The translations under genes and the position numbers were made by a program. Shown here in pieces: positions 1 through 8,244 of a stretch of DNA of 64,000 nt; the first letter of the stretch is position 1, and each line of letters starts with the position of its first letter. Source of the DNA: DASUFZ01 sp035541475 (GTDB lineage Bacteria; Myxococcota_A; UBA9160; SMWR01); contig DATKND010000116.1 of the NCBI GenBank assembly GCA_035541475.1, positions 57,279-121,278 of the forward strand. Reading direction: 5' to 3'. The notes beneath the pieces are model-generated. The model worked only from the letters and a program-made list of their open reading frames with translations. It made no database searches and had not been told where the DNA came from.

Positions 1-469
1 CGAGGAACGCGACGCGCTCCGCGCGCTCGACGTCGATCGGCGAGAGGAAGCGCCCCTCGGCGACGTGGTAGTTCCGGATCGTATCGGCGCTCTCGCTCAC
101 GCCCTCGATCTGGAGGAGCTTCGTCCGCCGCCCGTAGCGGACCATCTCGCTCCACAACTCGATGCGCGGCGACGCCGCTTCGACGGTCGAGAGCGAGGAC
201 ATGCGCAGGGAGTCCGCCGCCTTCAGCTCCACCGGGCGCGCGCCCCGCTCGCCGACGCGCTGCTTCATCACCACGCCGCCGCCCGTGAAGACGATGCGCG
301 GCCCCATCTTCTGCATCGCGCCCATGAAGTGGCGCTCGGTGCCCTCCATGCTCGCGGAGAGATAGGTGAGCATGAAGGCGCCCCACACGATGCCGAGCGA
401 CGTCAGCGTGTAGCGGAGCGCGTGCGCGCGCAGGCTGCGCCGCGTCTCGCGCGCGAGATCCGCGAGCAT
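1..469 (-). CDS. MacB/FtsX-type ABC transporter permease, N-terminal part (runs off window)
   Basis: About 156 N-terminal residues are present; the C-terminus lies beyond the left edge. The protein starts MLADLARETRRSLRAHALRY and then has a hydrophobic stretch (LTSLGIVWGAFMLTYL), the layout of MacB-family permeases, where one N-terminal membrane helix precedes a large periplasmic domain. The ATG at 469-467 overlaps the TGA of the permease before it (TGATG), so it is translationally coupled as the fourth gene of the operon. It is related to, but clearly different from, that upstream permease, which suggests the exporter uses two unlike permease chains. The substrate cannot be told from sequence. 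Confidence 0.85.
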   Translation of the reverse strand, partial: MLADLARETRRSLRAHALRYTLTSLGIVWGAFMLTYLSASMEGTERHFMGAMQKMGPRIVFTGGGVVMKQRVGERGARPVELKAADSLRMSSLSTVEAASPRIELWSEMVRYGRRTKLLQIEGVSESADTIRNYHVAEGRFLSPIDVERAERVAFL

Positions 470-1710
470 CACTCCATCCTCAAGGTCATGGCCGGATCGA
501 CCTGCGCCGCGCGCCAGGCCGGCACCACGCCGGCGCCGAAGCCGACCGCCGTCATCACGGCGAGCGCGAGCGCCACGATGCGCCACGAGAGCACCGGAAC
601 CGGCACGAGATCGGGGAAGTCGAGGCTCGCGAGCAGCGCGCAGCCCGCGAGTCCGAGCGCCACGCCGAGGAGTCCTCCGAGCGCCACCACGCAGAGCGTC
701 TCGAGGAAGAAGTGCAAGGTCACGTCGCGACGGCGCGCCCCGACCGCCAGCCGCACGCCGATCTCCTGGCGCCGCTCGTGCACCGAGTCGAGCATCAGGT
801 TGAGCGTGCCGATGCCGCCGATCACCAGGGTCGCGCTCGCGAGAGCGAAGAGCACCCCGCGCATCTGGTCGAGCGGAAGCTGCGACAGCAGCTCGAGCGA
901 GCTCCAGTGGAGAACCGCCTCGGTGTCGTCGCTGCGGACACCGAGACCCTCGGCCAGGATCGCGCGCATCTCGCGCTCGGTCTCGAGGCGCAGGTGGCGG
1001 TCGCGCAGGCGGTAGAGGATCGACTCGACCCACGGCTGGTCCGTCCACCAGCGCGGCCAGAGCACGCGGAAGGTGGTGATCGGGACCCACGCCTGGTCGT
1101 CGATCTTGTCCCCGTCGCGCCCGAGCTGATCGCCCATGCGCGCGAGCACGCCGACCACCTGGAAGGGCTGGCCCGCGATCCGCACCCAGGCGCCGATTCC
1201 CCCGCGCGCGCCGAGCAGCTTCTGGCGCACGTCGTGGCCGAGCACGACCACGCGCCGGTGCTGCGAGAGATCCATCTGCGAGAGCGTGCGGCCGGAGGCC
1301 AGCGCGACGCCGCGGATCGCCACCGCCTCGGGATCCATGCCGCGCACGTCGATGTCGAGCGCGCGCTGTCCCAGCGCGAGCGGCAGGTGCTCCTGAGTCT
1401 GCGCGCCGATGAGCGCGGGCAGCCGCGCCCGGCGCCGCAGGCGGTCGACATCATCCTGCGTATACCAGAGGTAGCGGCGGTCCACGGCCGCGGTGAAGTC
1501 CTCGCCGATGCGGCCGGCGAAGAACTGGCCGAGGTTCTTGCCCGTCTTGGCGAAGCCGAGCTCGAGCATCTGCGTGACGCCCTCGCCCCACGCGACCATG
1601 AAGATCACCGACGCGGTACCCCACACGAGGCCGAAGAGCGTCAGCAGCGAGCGCAGCCTGTGCGCGCGCAGGTGGCGCAGCGCCTGGAGCAGCGCGTCGC
1701 GGAAGCTCAC
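469..1710 (-). CDS. MacB-like ABC transporter permease
   Basis: This 413-residue protein has one membrane helix near residues 18-42 (LFGLVWGTASVIFMVAWGEG), a long periplasmic MacB_PCD-type region to about 280, then three C-terminal helices forming an FtsX-like permease domain. The family works with a cytoplasmic ATPase and a periplasmic adaptor to drive export of macrolides, peptides or lipids (MacAB/LolCDE-like mechanotransmission). Its start overlaps the end of the ATPase gene by four bases (ATGA) and its stop overlaps the next permease. Assignment to the family is firm; the substrate is unknown. Confidence 0.9.
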   Translation of the reverse strand: MSFRDALLQALRHLRAHRLRSLLTLFGLVWGTASVIFMVAWGEGVTQMLELGFAKTGKNLGQFFAGRIGEDFTAAVDRRYLWYTQDDVDRLRRRARLPALIGAQTQEHLPLALGQRALDIDVRGMDPEAVAIRGVALASGRTLSQMDLSQHRRVVVLGHDVRQKLLGARGGIGAWVRIAGQPFQVVGVLARMGDQLGRDGDKIDDQAWVPITTFRVLWPRWWTDQPWVESILYRLRDRHLRLETEREMRAILAEGLGVRSDDTEAVLHWSSLELLSQLPLDQMRGVLFALASATLVIGGIGTLNLMLDSVHERRQEIGVRLAVGARRRDVTLHFFLETLCVVALGGLLGVALGLAGCALLASLDFPDLVPVPVLSWRIVALALAVMTAVGFGAGVVPAWRAAQVDPAMTLRME

Positions 1711-2402
1711 GGCGCGCGCTCGTCGCTCTGGATGCAGCCGTCGCGCAGCAGCAGGCGTCGCGGCGCCCGCGCCGCGACGGCGGCGTCGTGAGTCACGATC
1801 ACGACGCTCGCGCCCCCCGCGTGCACCTCGTCGAGGAGCCTCAGGATCTCGGCGCCGGTCTTCGAGTCGAGGTTGCCGGTCGGCTCGTCGGCCAGCACGA
1901 GGCGCGGTCCGTTCACGAGCGCGCGCGCGACCGCCACGCGCTGGCGCTCGCCGCCCGAGAGCTCGGCCGGGCGATGCGACGCGCGCCGCGCGAGCCCCAC
2001 GCGCGCGAGCGCCTCGAGCGCGCGCACGCGCCGCTCTCCGCGCGGCACACGGCGATACCCGAGCGGCAGCTCGACATTCTCCACCGCGGAGAGGCGCGGC
2101 AGCAGGTTGAAGCTCTGGAACACGAAGCCGATCTGCTCGCCGCGCACGCGCGCGAGCGCGTCGGAGCCCACGTCCTCGACGGCGCGGCCCTCGAGGCGAT
2201 AGCAGCCCGACGTCGGGCGCGAGAGACAGCCCATGATCTCCATCAAGGTCGTCTTGCCCGAGCCGGAAGGCCCGGTGATCGCGACGAGCTCTCCGTGCGC
2301 GACCTCGAGGTCGATGCCGCGGAGCGCCTGCACGGCCGCTTCGCCCGTGTCGTAGGTCTTGCAGACTCCTTCGAGAGACACGAGCGGAGACGACGCGGAC
2401 AT
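1707..2402 (-). CDS. MacB/LolD-type ABC transporter ATPase
   Basis: This 231-residue stand-alone nucleotide-binding subunit has Walker A GPSGSGKT (residues 44-51), the Q-loop FQSFNLLP (about 95-102), signature LSGGERQR (about 148-155), Walker B LVLADEP followed by TGNLDS, and a switch histidine in VTHD. This is the set seen in the MacB/LolD/FtsE class. The gene ends in a four-base overlap with the permease and begins one base after the adaptor gene's stop, so adaptor, ATPase and two permeases form one transcription unit. It should energise the two permeases encoded downstream. Confidence in the family is high. Confidence 0.93.
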   Translation of the reverse strand: MSASSPLVSLEGVCKTYDTGEAAVQALRGIDLEVAHGELVAITGPSGSGKTTLMEIMGCLSRPTSGCYRLEGRAVEDVGSDALARVRGEQIGFVFQSFNLLPRLSAVENVELPLGYRRVPRGERRVRALEALARVGLARRASHRPAELSGGERQRVAVARALVNGPRLVLADEPTGNLDSKTGAEILRLLDEVHAGGASVVIVTHDAAVAARAPRRLLLRDGCIQSDERAP

Positions 2403-2403
2403 C

Positions 2404-3438
2404 TCAGTGCACCTGTACGCGCGCGCCGGGCTCGATGCCCTTCACGATCTGCACGCGCGCGCCGTCGACGATGCCGACTTGCACCTCGTGCGCCACGGGC
2501 GCGGAGTCGCCGTCGAGCACGTCGAGCAGCACGCGGTCGCCGTCGTAGCGGAGCGCCGTCTCCGGCACGACGACGGCGTCCTCCACCACCTCGGTCACGA
2601 TCTCGCCGTCGCCCGACATGCGCGGCTTCAGCAGCGAGGCATCGGCATCCGTGACCTCGATCTTCACCTCGAAGTAGGTGACGTTCTGCACCCGCTTGCC
2701 GAGCGGCGCGATCTCCTTCACGCGCCCCTGGAAGATGCGGCTCCCGTAGGCCTCGGTGCGGATGCGCGCGGGCTGACCGAGCGCCACGCGCGAGACCTCG
2801 TTCTCGTCGACGAGTCCCTTGAGATGCAGCGAGTCGGTGGCGGCGAGCGAGAGCAGCAAGGTGCCGCCCGTCACCGCCGTGACCGGCGACACCGCCGAGC
2901 CCTCCTCGACCGGCACCTCGAGCACGCGTCCGGCGAGCGGCGACGTGATGTGCGCGTAGGAGAGCTCCGTCTTCAAGGTGTCGTAGTTGGCCTCGGCGCG
3001 CGCGAGCGTCGCCTCGGCGCGCTCGTGGCGCGAGCGCGCGTTGTCCTCCTGCTGCGGCGACGCCGCGCCGGTTCGCTTCAGCTCCTCCGCGCGCTCGAGC
3101 TCGATGCGCGCGTAGTTGAGCTCGACCTGTGCCTCGCGCACCGCGGCCTCCGCCTCGCGCGCCTGCGAGGCGAGCAGATCGCGCTCGATGTCGACCAGCG
3201 CGTCGCCGGGCTTCACGCTGTCGCCGTCGTGCACGTGGATCTTCTCGATGATGCCGGCGATGCGCGGCCGCACCTCGACCTCCTTCACCGGCTCGATCGT
3301 CCCCGTCGCGACGACGATGCGCTCGATGCGCCCGCGCTCGACCGCCGCGGACGGCAGCGCGTGCTCCTCGCCACCCCGGCAGGAGACGAGTGCGAGGAGC
3401 GGAGCGAGCGCACGCGCGCAGGACCGCGGGGGGAGCAC
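2404..3438 (-). CDS. Periplasmic adaptor (HlyD/MacA-like membrane fusion protein), probable lipoprotein
   Basis: This 344-residue protein starts with GTG. Residues 1-20 look like a lipoprotein signal: a hydrophobic run ending LALVSC, so cysteine 20 would be lipidated. Next come a lipoyl/barrel-sandwich half (VVATGTIEPVKEVEVRP), a long Ala/Glu/Arg-rich coiled coil (about 90-165), the second lipoyl half (ITSPLAGRVLEV) and beta-barrel domains, the order found in MacA/HlyD adaptors. It would bridge the inner-membrane permeases to an outer-membrane channel, which is not encoded here. It is the first gene of the operon. A TACAAT box ends six bases before the GTG, so the mRNA is probably leaderless; that box also supports this start. 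Confidence 0.88.
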   Translation of the reverse strand: MLPPRSCARALAPLLALVSCRGGEEHALPSAAVERGRIERIVVATGTIEPVKEVEVRPRIAGIIEKIHVHDGDSVKPGDALVDIERDLLASQAREAEAAVREAQVELNYARIELERAEELKRTGAASPQQEDNARSRHERAEATLARAEANYDTLKTELSYAHITSPLAGRVLEVPVEEGSAVSPVTAVTGGTLLLSLAATDSLHLKGLVDENEVSRVALGQPARIRTEAYGSRIFQGRVKEIAPLGKRVQNVTYFEVKIEVTDADASLLKPRMSGDGEIVTEVVEDAVVVPETALRYDGDRVLLDVLDGDSAPVAHEVQVGIVDGARVQIVKGIEPGARVQVH

Positions 3439-3444
3439 GCGCGA

Positions 3445-3450
3445 ATTGTA
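3445..3450 (-). promoter_or_regulatory. -10-like box TACAAT of the adaptor-permease operon
   Basis: TACAAT on the minus strand is one mismatch from TATAAT and lies six bases before the GTG at 3438, with no Shine-Dalgarno sequence between. The spacing puts the transcription start at or within a base or two of the start codon. It is the strongest example of the window-wide leaderless pattern. Confidence 0.55.
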
Positions 3451-3616
3451 GAGAGCCGTCCGAGCCTGTCACGCAGTCGATCCGCTCCGACGCGCACCGA
3501 CGGAACCCGAGCGTCACCGGCTCGGTGCGGCGCAGTTCCTGCGCTCGCGGGGCGCTCTTCGGCTGGAGCTCCGCGCGACGCCGTGGTGTGCTGCGCGCGT
3601 CGAGCGGAGGGATGAC

Positions 3617-5287
3617 GTGGACCCCGAGACCGAGCCGGCGCTTCGCGCGCTCGTCGGCGAGTGCGACGCCATGCGCAGAGCTCGCGGCGAGATCGCCGCG
3701 CTCGCCCCGCTCGACACTCCGGTGCTGATCCTCGGCGAGACCGGGACCGGAAAGGGACTTGCGGCGCGCGCGTTACACGCGCTCTCGCCGCGGCGCGCCC
3801 GGGCCTTCGTCCATGCCGACTGCGCCTCGCTGCCGCGCGCGCTCTTCGAGAGCGAGCTCTTCGGGCACGAGCGCGGCGCCTTCACGGGCGCGGTCGCGCG
3901 CCGCGCGGGCCGCTTCGAGCGCGCGGCCGGCGGCAGCCTCTTCCTCGACGAGATCGGCGAGCTCGACCTGCCGATGCAGGCCGCGCTGCTGCACGTGCTG
4001 CAGGAGCGGAGCTACGAGCGCGTCGGCGGCGACGCGCCGATCGCGATGAGCGCGCGCGTGATCGCCGCGACCCATCGCGATCTGCGCGCCGAGGTCCGCG
4101 CGGGCCGCTTCCGCGCCGACCTCTACTTCCGCCTCGACGTCGCGCGCCTGCGCCTGCCGCCGCTGCGCGAGCGCGCGGGCGACGTGCCGCTGCTCGCACG
4201 TGCGCTGCTCGCGCGCGCGTCGAGCCGGCTCGCCCTCGCGCCGCCGCGCCTCACGCAGGGCGCGCTCGCGCGGCTCGCGGCGCACGCGTGGCCCGGCAAC
4301 GTGCGCGAGCTCGAGAACGCGCTCGAGCGGCTCACGATCCGCGGCGCCGGCCGCGAGCTCCACGCCTCGGACGTGGCGAAGGCGCTCGACGACGTCGACG
4401 GCATCGTCGCCGCCGCGGAGCCGTCCGCCACATCGCTGCACGGGGCGCTGCGCGACTGCGGCGGCAACGTCGCGCGTGCGGCGCGCGCGCTCGGCATCCC
4501 GCGCACCACCTTGCGTCGCCGGCTAGCCGAGCAGCGGCCTCAGCTCCGACACCACGAGGTGGAGCGCGATCCCGGTCAACACCGCCTTGTAGATCCAGGT
4601 GAAGCCGCGCTCGCCGACGTGATCGAGCAGCCGGCTGCCCACCCAGCTCCCGAGCACCACGAAGACGGAGAGCAGCGCGAGCAGCGGCGCGAAGGCGACG
4701 AAGGCGAAGCCCGCCGCGCCGAAGACCACGAGCTTCGCGAGGTGTCCGAGCGCCTGGCAGGCCGCCATCGTTCCGATCAGCTGCTGACGACCGAGGCCGA
4801 GATTCAGGAAGAAGGGAGCGGTCAGCGGTCCGGTCGCGCCGATCGTCGTGTTGAGGAGCCCGACCGCGCTGCCGAGCACGAAGAAGCGTCGGTTGCGCTG
4901 GAGCTTCTCCGGATGCGCGCCGAGCAGCAGCAGGCCGGGCGCCCAGGTCGCCGCCAGCACGAAGATCCCGATCAGCGCGCGGGTGAGCGAGGGCGGGAGC
5001 TGCTTCGCGATCGCGAGCCCGGCGAAGCCCATCGGCACGAGCGGCAGCGCGTACCAGCCGACGATCCCCGGCTCGACGTGCCGCCGCTGGATGAAGCTGC
5101 GCGACGCGTTCGAGACGAGCTGGATGACACCGTGGAGCGGAATCGCGACGAGCGGGTCGTAGAAGAGCAGCAGGATCGAGAGCAAGGTCATGCCGCCCGC
5201 GAGACCGAGCATGCCCGAGAGCGTGGAGGTGGCGAAGGCCGCGGCGCCGAGGATCGAGAGCCGGAGCGGATCCAAACGAGACCCTAG
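3617..5287 (+). CDS. Sigma-54-dependent transcriptional activator with no native stop codon
   Basis: Residues 1 to about 305 are a complete AAA+ activator: Walker A GETGTGKG, the sigma-54 contact loop GAFTGA, Walker B GGSLFLDEIGEL, the arginine-finger region, WPGNVRELENALER, and a Fis-type helix-turn-helix (CGGNVARAARALGIPRTTLR). There is no receiver or GAF domain in front. The GTG start follows GGAGG by six bases. Such proteins normally end a few residues after the helix-turn-helix, near 4530. Here the frame stays open for about 250 more codons, wholly antisense to the TSUP gene, to a TAG at 5285. A TAG lies at 4524-4526 in the +1 frame. I treat only 3617 to about 4540 as the functional gene: either the stop was lost or a frameshift restores it. 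Confidence 0.8.
   Translation: MDPETEPALRALVGECDAMRRARGEIAALAPLDTPVLILGETGTGKGLAARALHALSPRRARAFVHADCASLPRALFESELFGHERGAFTGAVARRAGRFERAAGGSLFLDEIGELDLPMQAALLHVLQERSYERVGGDAPIAMSARVIAATHRDLRAEVRAGRFRADLYFRLDVARLRLPPLRERAGDVPLLARALLARASSRLALAPPRLTQGALARLAAHAWPGNVRELENALERLTIRGAGRELHASDVAKALDDVDGIVAAAEPSATSLHGALRDCGGNVARAARALGIPRTTLRRRLAEQRPQLRHHEVERDPGQHRLVDPGEAALADVIEQPAAHPAPEHHEDGEQREQRREGDEGEARRAEDHELREVSERLAGRHRSDQLLTTEAEIQEEGSGQRSGRADRRVEEPDRAAEHEEASVALELLRMRAEQQQAGRPGRRQHEDPDQRAGERGRELLRDREPGEAHRHERQRVPADDPRLDVPPLDEAARRVRDELDDTVERNRDERVVEEQQDREQGHAARETEHARERGGGEGRGAEDREPERIQTRP
4523..5275 (-). CDS. TSUP/TauE-SafE family permease (anion/sulfite exporter-like)
   Basis: About 250 residues with seven or eight hydrophobic helices, and the family hallmarks GMLGLAGGMTLLS near the N-terminus and GLLNTTIGATGPLTAPFF in the middle (the repeated TSUP half-motif). 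Members move sulfite, sulfoacetate, taurine-derived anions or other organic anions across the inner membrane. The chosen start is a TTG nine bases after the pqqE stop; no ATG or GTG fits the frame nearby, and the length matches the family. It is the last gene of the PQQ operon, so export of PQQ or a related anion is conceivable but only inferred. Its 3' end runs antisense into the sigma-54 activator. Confidence 0.85.
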   Translation of the reverse strand: MDPLRLSILGAAAFATSTLSGMLGLAGGMTLLSILLLFYDPLVAIPLHGVIQLVSNASRSFIQRRHVEPGIVGWYALPLVPMGFAGLAIAKQLPPSLTRALIGIFVLAATWAPGLLLLGAHPEKLQRNRRFFVLGSAVGLLNTTIGATGPLTAPFFLNLGLGRQQLIGTMAACQALGHLAKLVVFGAAGFAFVAFAPLLALLSVFVVLGSWVGSRLLDHVGERGFTWIYKAVLTGIALHLVVSELRPLLG

Positions 5288-6381
5288 GGATGGATGGTCG
5301 CGAGCGAGCGGTCGCCGCGGTACACGAACGCGGGCGCATCGCGCTCGGCCTCGGCGCGCGCGGCGAGCACGAGCTCGTGGCGCGGCGAGAGCGCGCAGGC
5401 GGGATCCGTCAGCGCGGCGTCGCCCGCCATGCGGAACGCCTGACAGCGGCAGCCGCCGAAGTCGCGCCCGCGCTCGGGGCAGCTGCGACACGGCTCGCGC
5501 ATCCAGCTCTCGCCGCGGAACGCGTTCATGCCGGGCGCGTCGCGCCAGCACTCGGCGAGCGTCCGCTGCGGGAAGCGCCAGAACTCGAGACCGGGAAGGC
5601 CTGCGGCCGCGTGACACGGAAGCGCGACGCCGTCGGGCGCGAGCACCAAGGTGCGGCGCGCCCAGCCGCCCATGCAGGGCTTCGGCCGATCGCGCCAGTA
5701 GTCGGGCAGCACCCACAGGATCTCGGGCTTCCTGGCCTCGGCCGTCGCGCGCGCGACGACCTCCGCTGCCGCGTCGAGCTGCGCGCGCGTCGGCAGCAGC
5801 GCGGCGCGGTTCACGGACGCCATGCCGTCGTACTGCGCGTTCGCGAGCTCGAGCCGCCCGGCGCCGAGCTCCCGCGCGAGCGCGATCAGCTCGCCGACGC
5901 GCTCCAGGTTGTGCCGGTGCAGCACGACGTTCAAGGTGAGCGGCAGATCCACCGCGCGCACCGACTCGGCGAACGCGAGCTTCTTCGCGTGCACGCGCGC
6001 GCCGGCGATCCGGTCTCCCGGCTCCGACTGCGCGTCCTGGAAGGAGAGCTGCACGCTGCGGAGTCCGCGCTCGCGCAGGCGCGCGAGGTCGGCGCGCGTC
6101 TGCGTCGTGCCCGCGGTGACGAGGTGGACGTAGAGACCGGCATCCGCGGCGCCCGACACGATCTCGTCGAGATCGGGGTGCAAGGTCGGCTCGCCGCCGG
6201 TCAGCCCCACGTGGACGACGCCGAGCGCGGCGGCCTCACGGAAGGCGCGCGTCCACTGCGCGCCGCAGAGCGCGTCGGGCACGTCGCGCCAGCCGACCGG
6301 GTTCGAGCAGTAGACGCAGCGCAGCGGGCAGCGGTAGGTCAGCTCGGCCACGAGGTTGTAGGGGCGCGGAGCCGACATCAC
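5284..6381 (-). CDS. pqqE: PQQ synthase radical-SAM enzyme PqqE
   Basis: PqqE links glutamate and tyrosine side chains of the PqqA peptide, the first carbon-carbon bond step in PQQ synthesis. This 365-residue protein has the radical-SAM cluster C18-x3-C22-x2-C25 in LTYRCPLRCVYCSNPVGW, the glycine-rich GLTGGEPTL motif, and a C-terminal SPASM domain with many cysteines (CMGGWARR, LPCHAAAG, CRSCPERGRDFGGCRCQAF), all typical of PqqE. Length is close to the usual 370-385. It lies 10 bases after pqqCD and 9 bases before the TSUP gene. The PqqD partner it needs is supplied by the fused pqqCD gene. Confidence 0.95.
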   Translation of the reverse strand: MMSAPRPYNLVAELTYRCPLRCVYCSNPVGWRDVPDALCGAQWTRAFREAAALGVVHVGLTGGEPTLHPDLDEIVSGAADAGLYVHLVTAGTTQTRADLARLRERGLRSVQLSFQDAQSEPGDRIAGARVHAKKLAFAESVRAVDLPLTLNVVLHRHNLERVGELIALARELGAGRLELANAQYDGMASVNRAALLPTRAQLDAAAEVVARATAEARKPEILWVLPDYWRDRPKPCMGGWARRTLVLAPDGVALPCHAAAGLPGLEFWRFPQRTLAECWRDAPGMNAFRGESWMREPCRSCPERGRDFGGCRCQAFRMAGDAALTDPACALSPRHELVLAARAEAERDAPAFVYRGDRSLATIHP

Positions 6382-6391
6382 TCGGCCGAGT

Positions 6392-7336
6392 CTACCCGGC
6401 GTTCGCCTCCAGCACGCCCTGCGCCCGCATCGCGTCGAGAAAGTCGTGCGCGTCGTCCCAGGCGCTCGCCGCGTCGGGGTGTCGGGCGCGCATCGCCTCC
6501 GCGATCTCGGCGGCGCTGCGATGTCCGTCGCAGAGCGCGAGCAGCTCGGGCCCGCTGCCGCGCAGCCGCAGCGCGCGCTCCGGCAGCACCACCATCGGCT
6601 CGGCGTCGTCGAGGCGCGCCTGCGCGTGCCGCGAAAGTCGCGGGCGCGCGCCCGACGCCTCGACCGCGTCGAGCAGCGACCACAGGATCTCGCACTTCCG
6701 CAGCAGCGCGCGTTCGCAGCGCTCCTGATCCTCGCGCGTGCGCGCCTCGCGCAACACGAACGCGAGCCCGTAGGCCGCGTCGGCCGGCGCCTGCACGGTG
6801 CGCGTGCGGAAGTACTCGAGGCCGGACGTGCGCACCCACGGATAGTGCTTCTCGAAGGCGGCGATGCGGACCGGCATGATGTCGGCCGCGAAGAGCTCGG
6901 TCAGCGAGGAGGCCACCGCGGCCAGCAGATCGCTCGACGCGACGAGTTCGACGTAGGCGTCGCAGGCGCGTCGCACGCCGGGCAGCACGTCGCGCAGCGA
7001 CTCGACGCGCGCGCGCTCGAGCCCGACCGCGTCGGCGAGCGCCAGCCAGAGCGCGAGCCCGCCTTCGCCCGGTCGCGTGCCATCGTGATCGTGGATGCGC
7101 GAGATCCAGGCGCGCCGGAAGACCGCGTCCTGCGACTTCGCGAGGATGAGCCCGTCCTTGATCGGGATGCGCGTCTGGTAGTAGTAGCGGTTGGACACCC
7201 AGGTCCGGATCTCGCCCGGCGTCAGCGCGCCCTCGTGCATGCGCAGGTTGAAGGGATGGCGGTGGTGGTAGCGCTCCTCGCCGACGCGCCGGAGCGTCAT
7301 CTCGAAATCGCGCGGCGCGAGCGGCGCGCCGCTCAC
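6392..7336 (-). CDS. pqqCD: PqqC-PqqD fusion: PQQ synthase with peptide chaperone domain
   Basis: The first ~225 residues are PqqC, the cofactor-less oxidase that performs the final ring closure and oxidation: YHHRHPFNLRMHEGALTP, NRYYYQTRIPIKDG and the helical DVLPGVRRACDAYVEL region match the TenA-like fold. After a short linker, residues ~235-314 (PRLSRHAQARLDD, PERALRLRGSGPELLALCDG) match PqqD, the small protein that presents PqqA to PqqE. PqqCD fusions are known from Methylobacterium-type operons. The GTG start (7336-7334) overlaps the pqqB stop (GTGA), so the two are coupled. Confidence 0.93.
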   Translation of the reverse strand: MSGAPLAPRDFEMTLRRVGEERYHHRHPFNLRMHEGALTPGEIRTWVSNRYYYQTRIPIKDGLILAKSQDAVFRRAWISRIHDHDGTRPGEGGLALWLALADAVGLERARVESLRDVLPGVRRACDAYVELVASSDLLAAVASSLTELFAADIMPVRIAAFEKHYPWVRTSGLEYFRTRTVQAPADAAYGLAFVLREARTREDQERCERALLRKCEILWSLLDAVEASGARPRLSRHAQARLDDAEPMVVLPERALRLRGSGPELLALCDGHRSAAEIAEAMRARHPDAASAWDDAHDFLDAMRAQGVLEANAG

Positions 7337-8226
7337 AGCGAGAGCTCGAGGCCGTCGCTCGCGATTCCGACTCCCGCCGCGCGCACGCGCGCGGCCTCGG
7401 GCGAGTCGGGGTCGAGGATCGGGTTGGTGGCGTTCATGTGGAGATAGAGCGTGCGCCCCGGGAGCGACGCGAGTCGCGCGAGGCTGCCCTCGGGTCCGGT
7501 GATCGGCACGTGGCCCATCGCCTGCGCGTCGGGCGCGCCGGGGCGATGCGTGCGCAGCTCGCCCGACGTGAAGAAGGTGCCGTCGACGAGGCGCACGTCC
7601 GCGGCGCCGAGCTCGGCGAGTGTCGCGGTGTCGAGCGCGCCGAGCGCCGGGGCGAAGACGAGGCGCTTGCCGCTCGCGCGGTCGACGAGGCGGAGACCCA
7701 CCGTCGTCTCGGGCGACGGCTTCGCGAGGTCGCGGAGATACGTCGGCACCTTCGGCGCGAGCGGGAAGAAGCGCGCCTCGAGGCGTCCGTCGCGATCGAG
7801 CGCGACCGTCTCGTCGATGCGCGCGGTGCCCCACACCGGCTCGAACTGCCGGAAGGCCGCGTCGTTCTCGCAGAGCGCGCGCCGCACCCACGGCGTCGAG
7901 AGCACGCGGTAGGAGAGCGCCTCGCGCAGGATCAGGAGGCCGAGCGCGGCGTCGAGCTCCGCCGAGGTCAAGACGATGGTGTCGAGCGGCAGGTCGCGCG
8001 TGCCGGGACGCGGGTGGAGCGCGGGGAACGCGGCGAGCTGCTGGCGCACGTCGGGAGACGCGCCGCAGAGCGACCAGCGCGCGCCGTCGATGGAGACGGC
8101 AAGAGCAGTTTGCGTGCGGGGCGGCATGCGCGCATCGCCCGCGCGCGCCCGGACCGAGTTGGCGCCGCCGCAGTTCCACTGCGGCAGGCCACCGCCGGCG
8201 GACGAGCCGAGCACGCGAACGCGCAC
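7333..8226 (-). CDS. pqqB: PqqB, metallo-beta-lactamase-fold PQQ biosynthesis protein
   Basis: This 297-residue protein begins with the diagnostic sequence VRVRVLGSSAGGGLPQWNC and contains the conserved LYLHMNATNPIL segment near the C-terminus and VLTSAELDAALGLL in the middle. PqqB is a metallo-beta-lactamase-fold oxygenase thought to hydroxylate the Glu-Tyr intermediate. The GTG start at 8226 puts the signature at the very N-terminus as in other PqqB proteins. The gene starts only 18 bases after bcp and overlaps pqqCD. The 18-base gap leaves no room for pqqA, which normally precedes pqqB. Confidence 0.95.
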   Translation of the reverse strand: MRVRVLGSSAGGGLPQWNCGGANSVRARAGDARMPPRTQTALAVSIDGARWSLCGASPDVRQQLAAFPALHPRPGTRDLPLDTIVLTSAELDAALGLLILREALSYRVLSTPWVRRALCENDAAFRQFEPVWGTARIDETVALDRDGRLEARFFPLAPKVPTYLRDLAKPSPETTVGLRLVDRASGKRLVFAPALGALDTATLAELGAADVRLVDGTFFTSGELRTHRPGAPDAQAMGHVPITGPEGSLARLASLPGRTLYLHMNATNPILDPDSPEAARVRAAGVGIASDGLELSL

Positions 8227-8244
8227 GCTAGGTCCGAACGTGAC

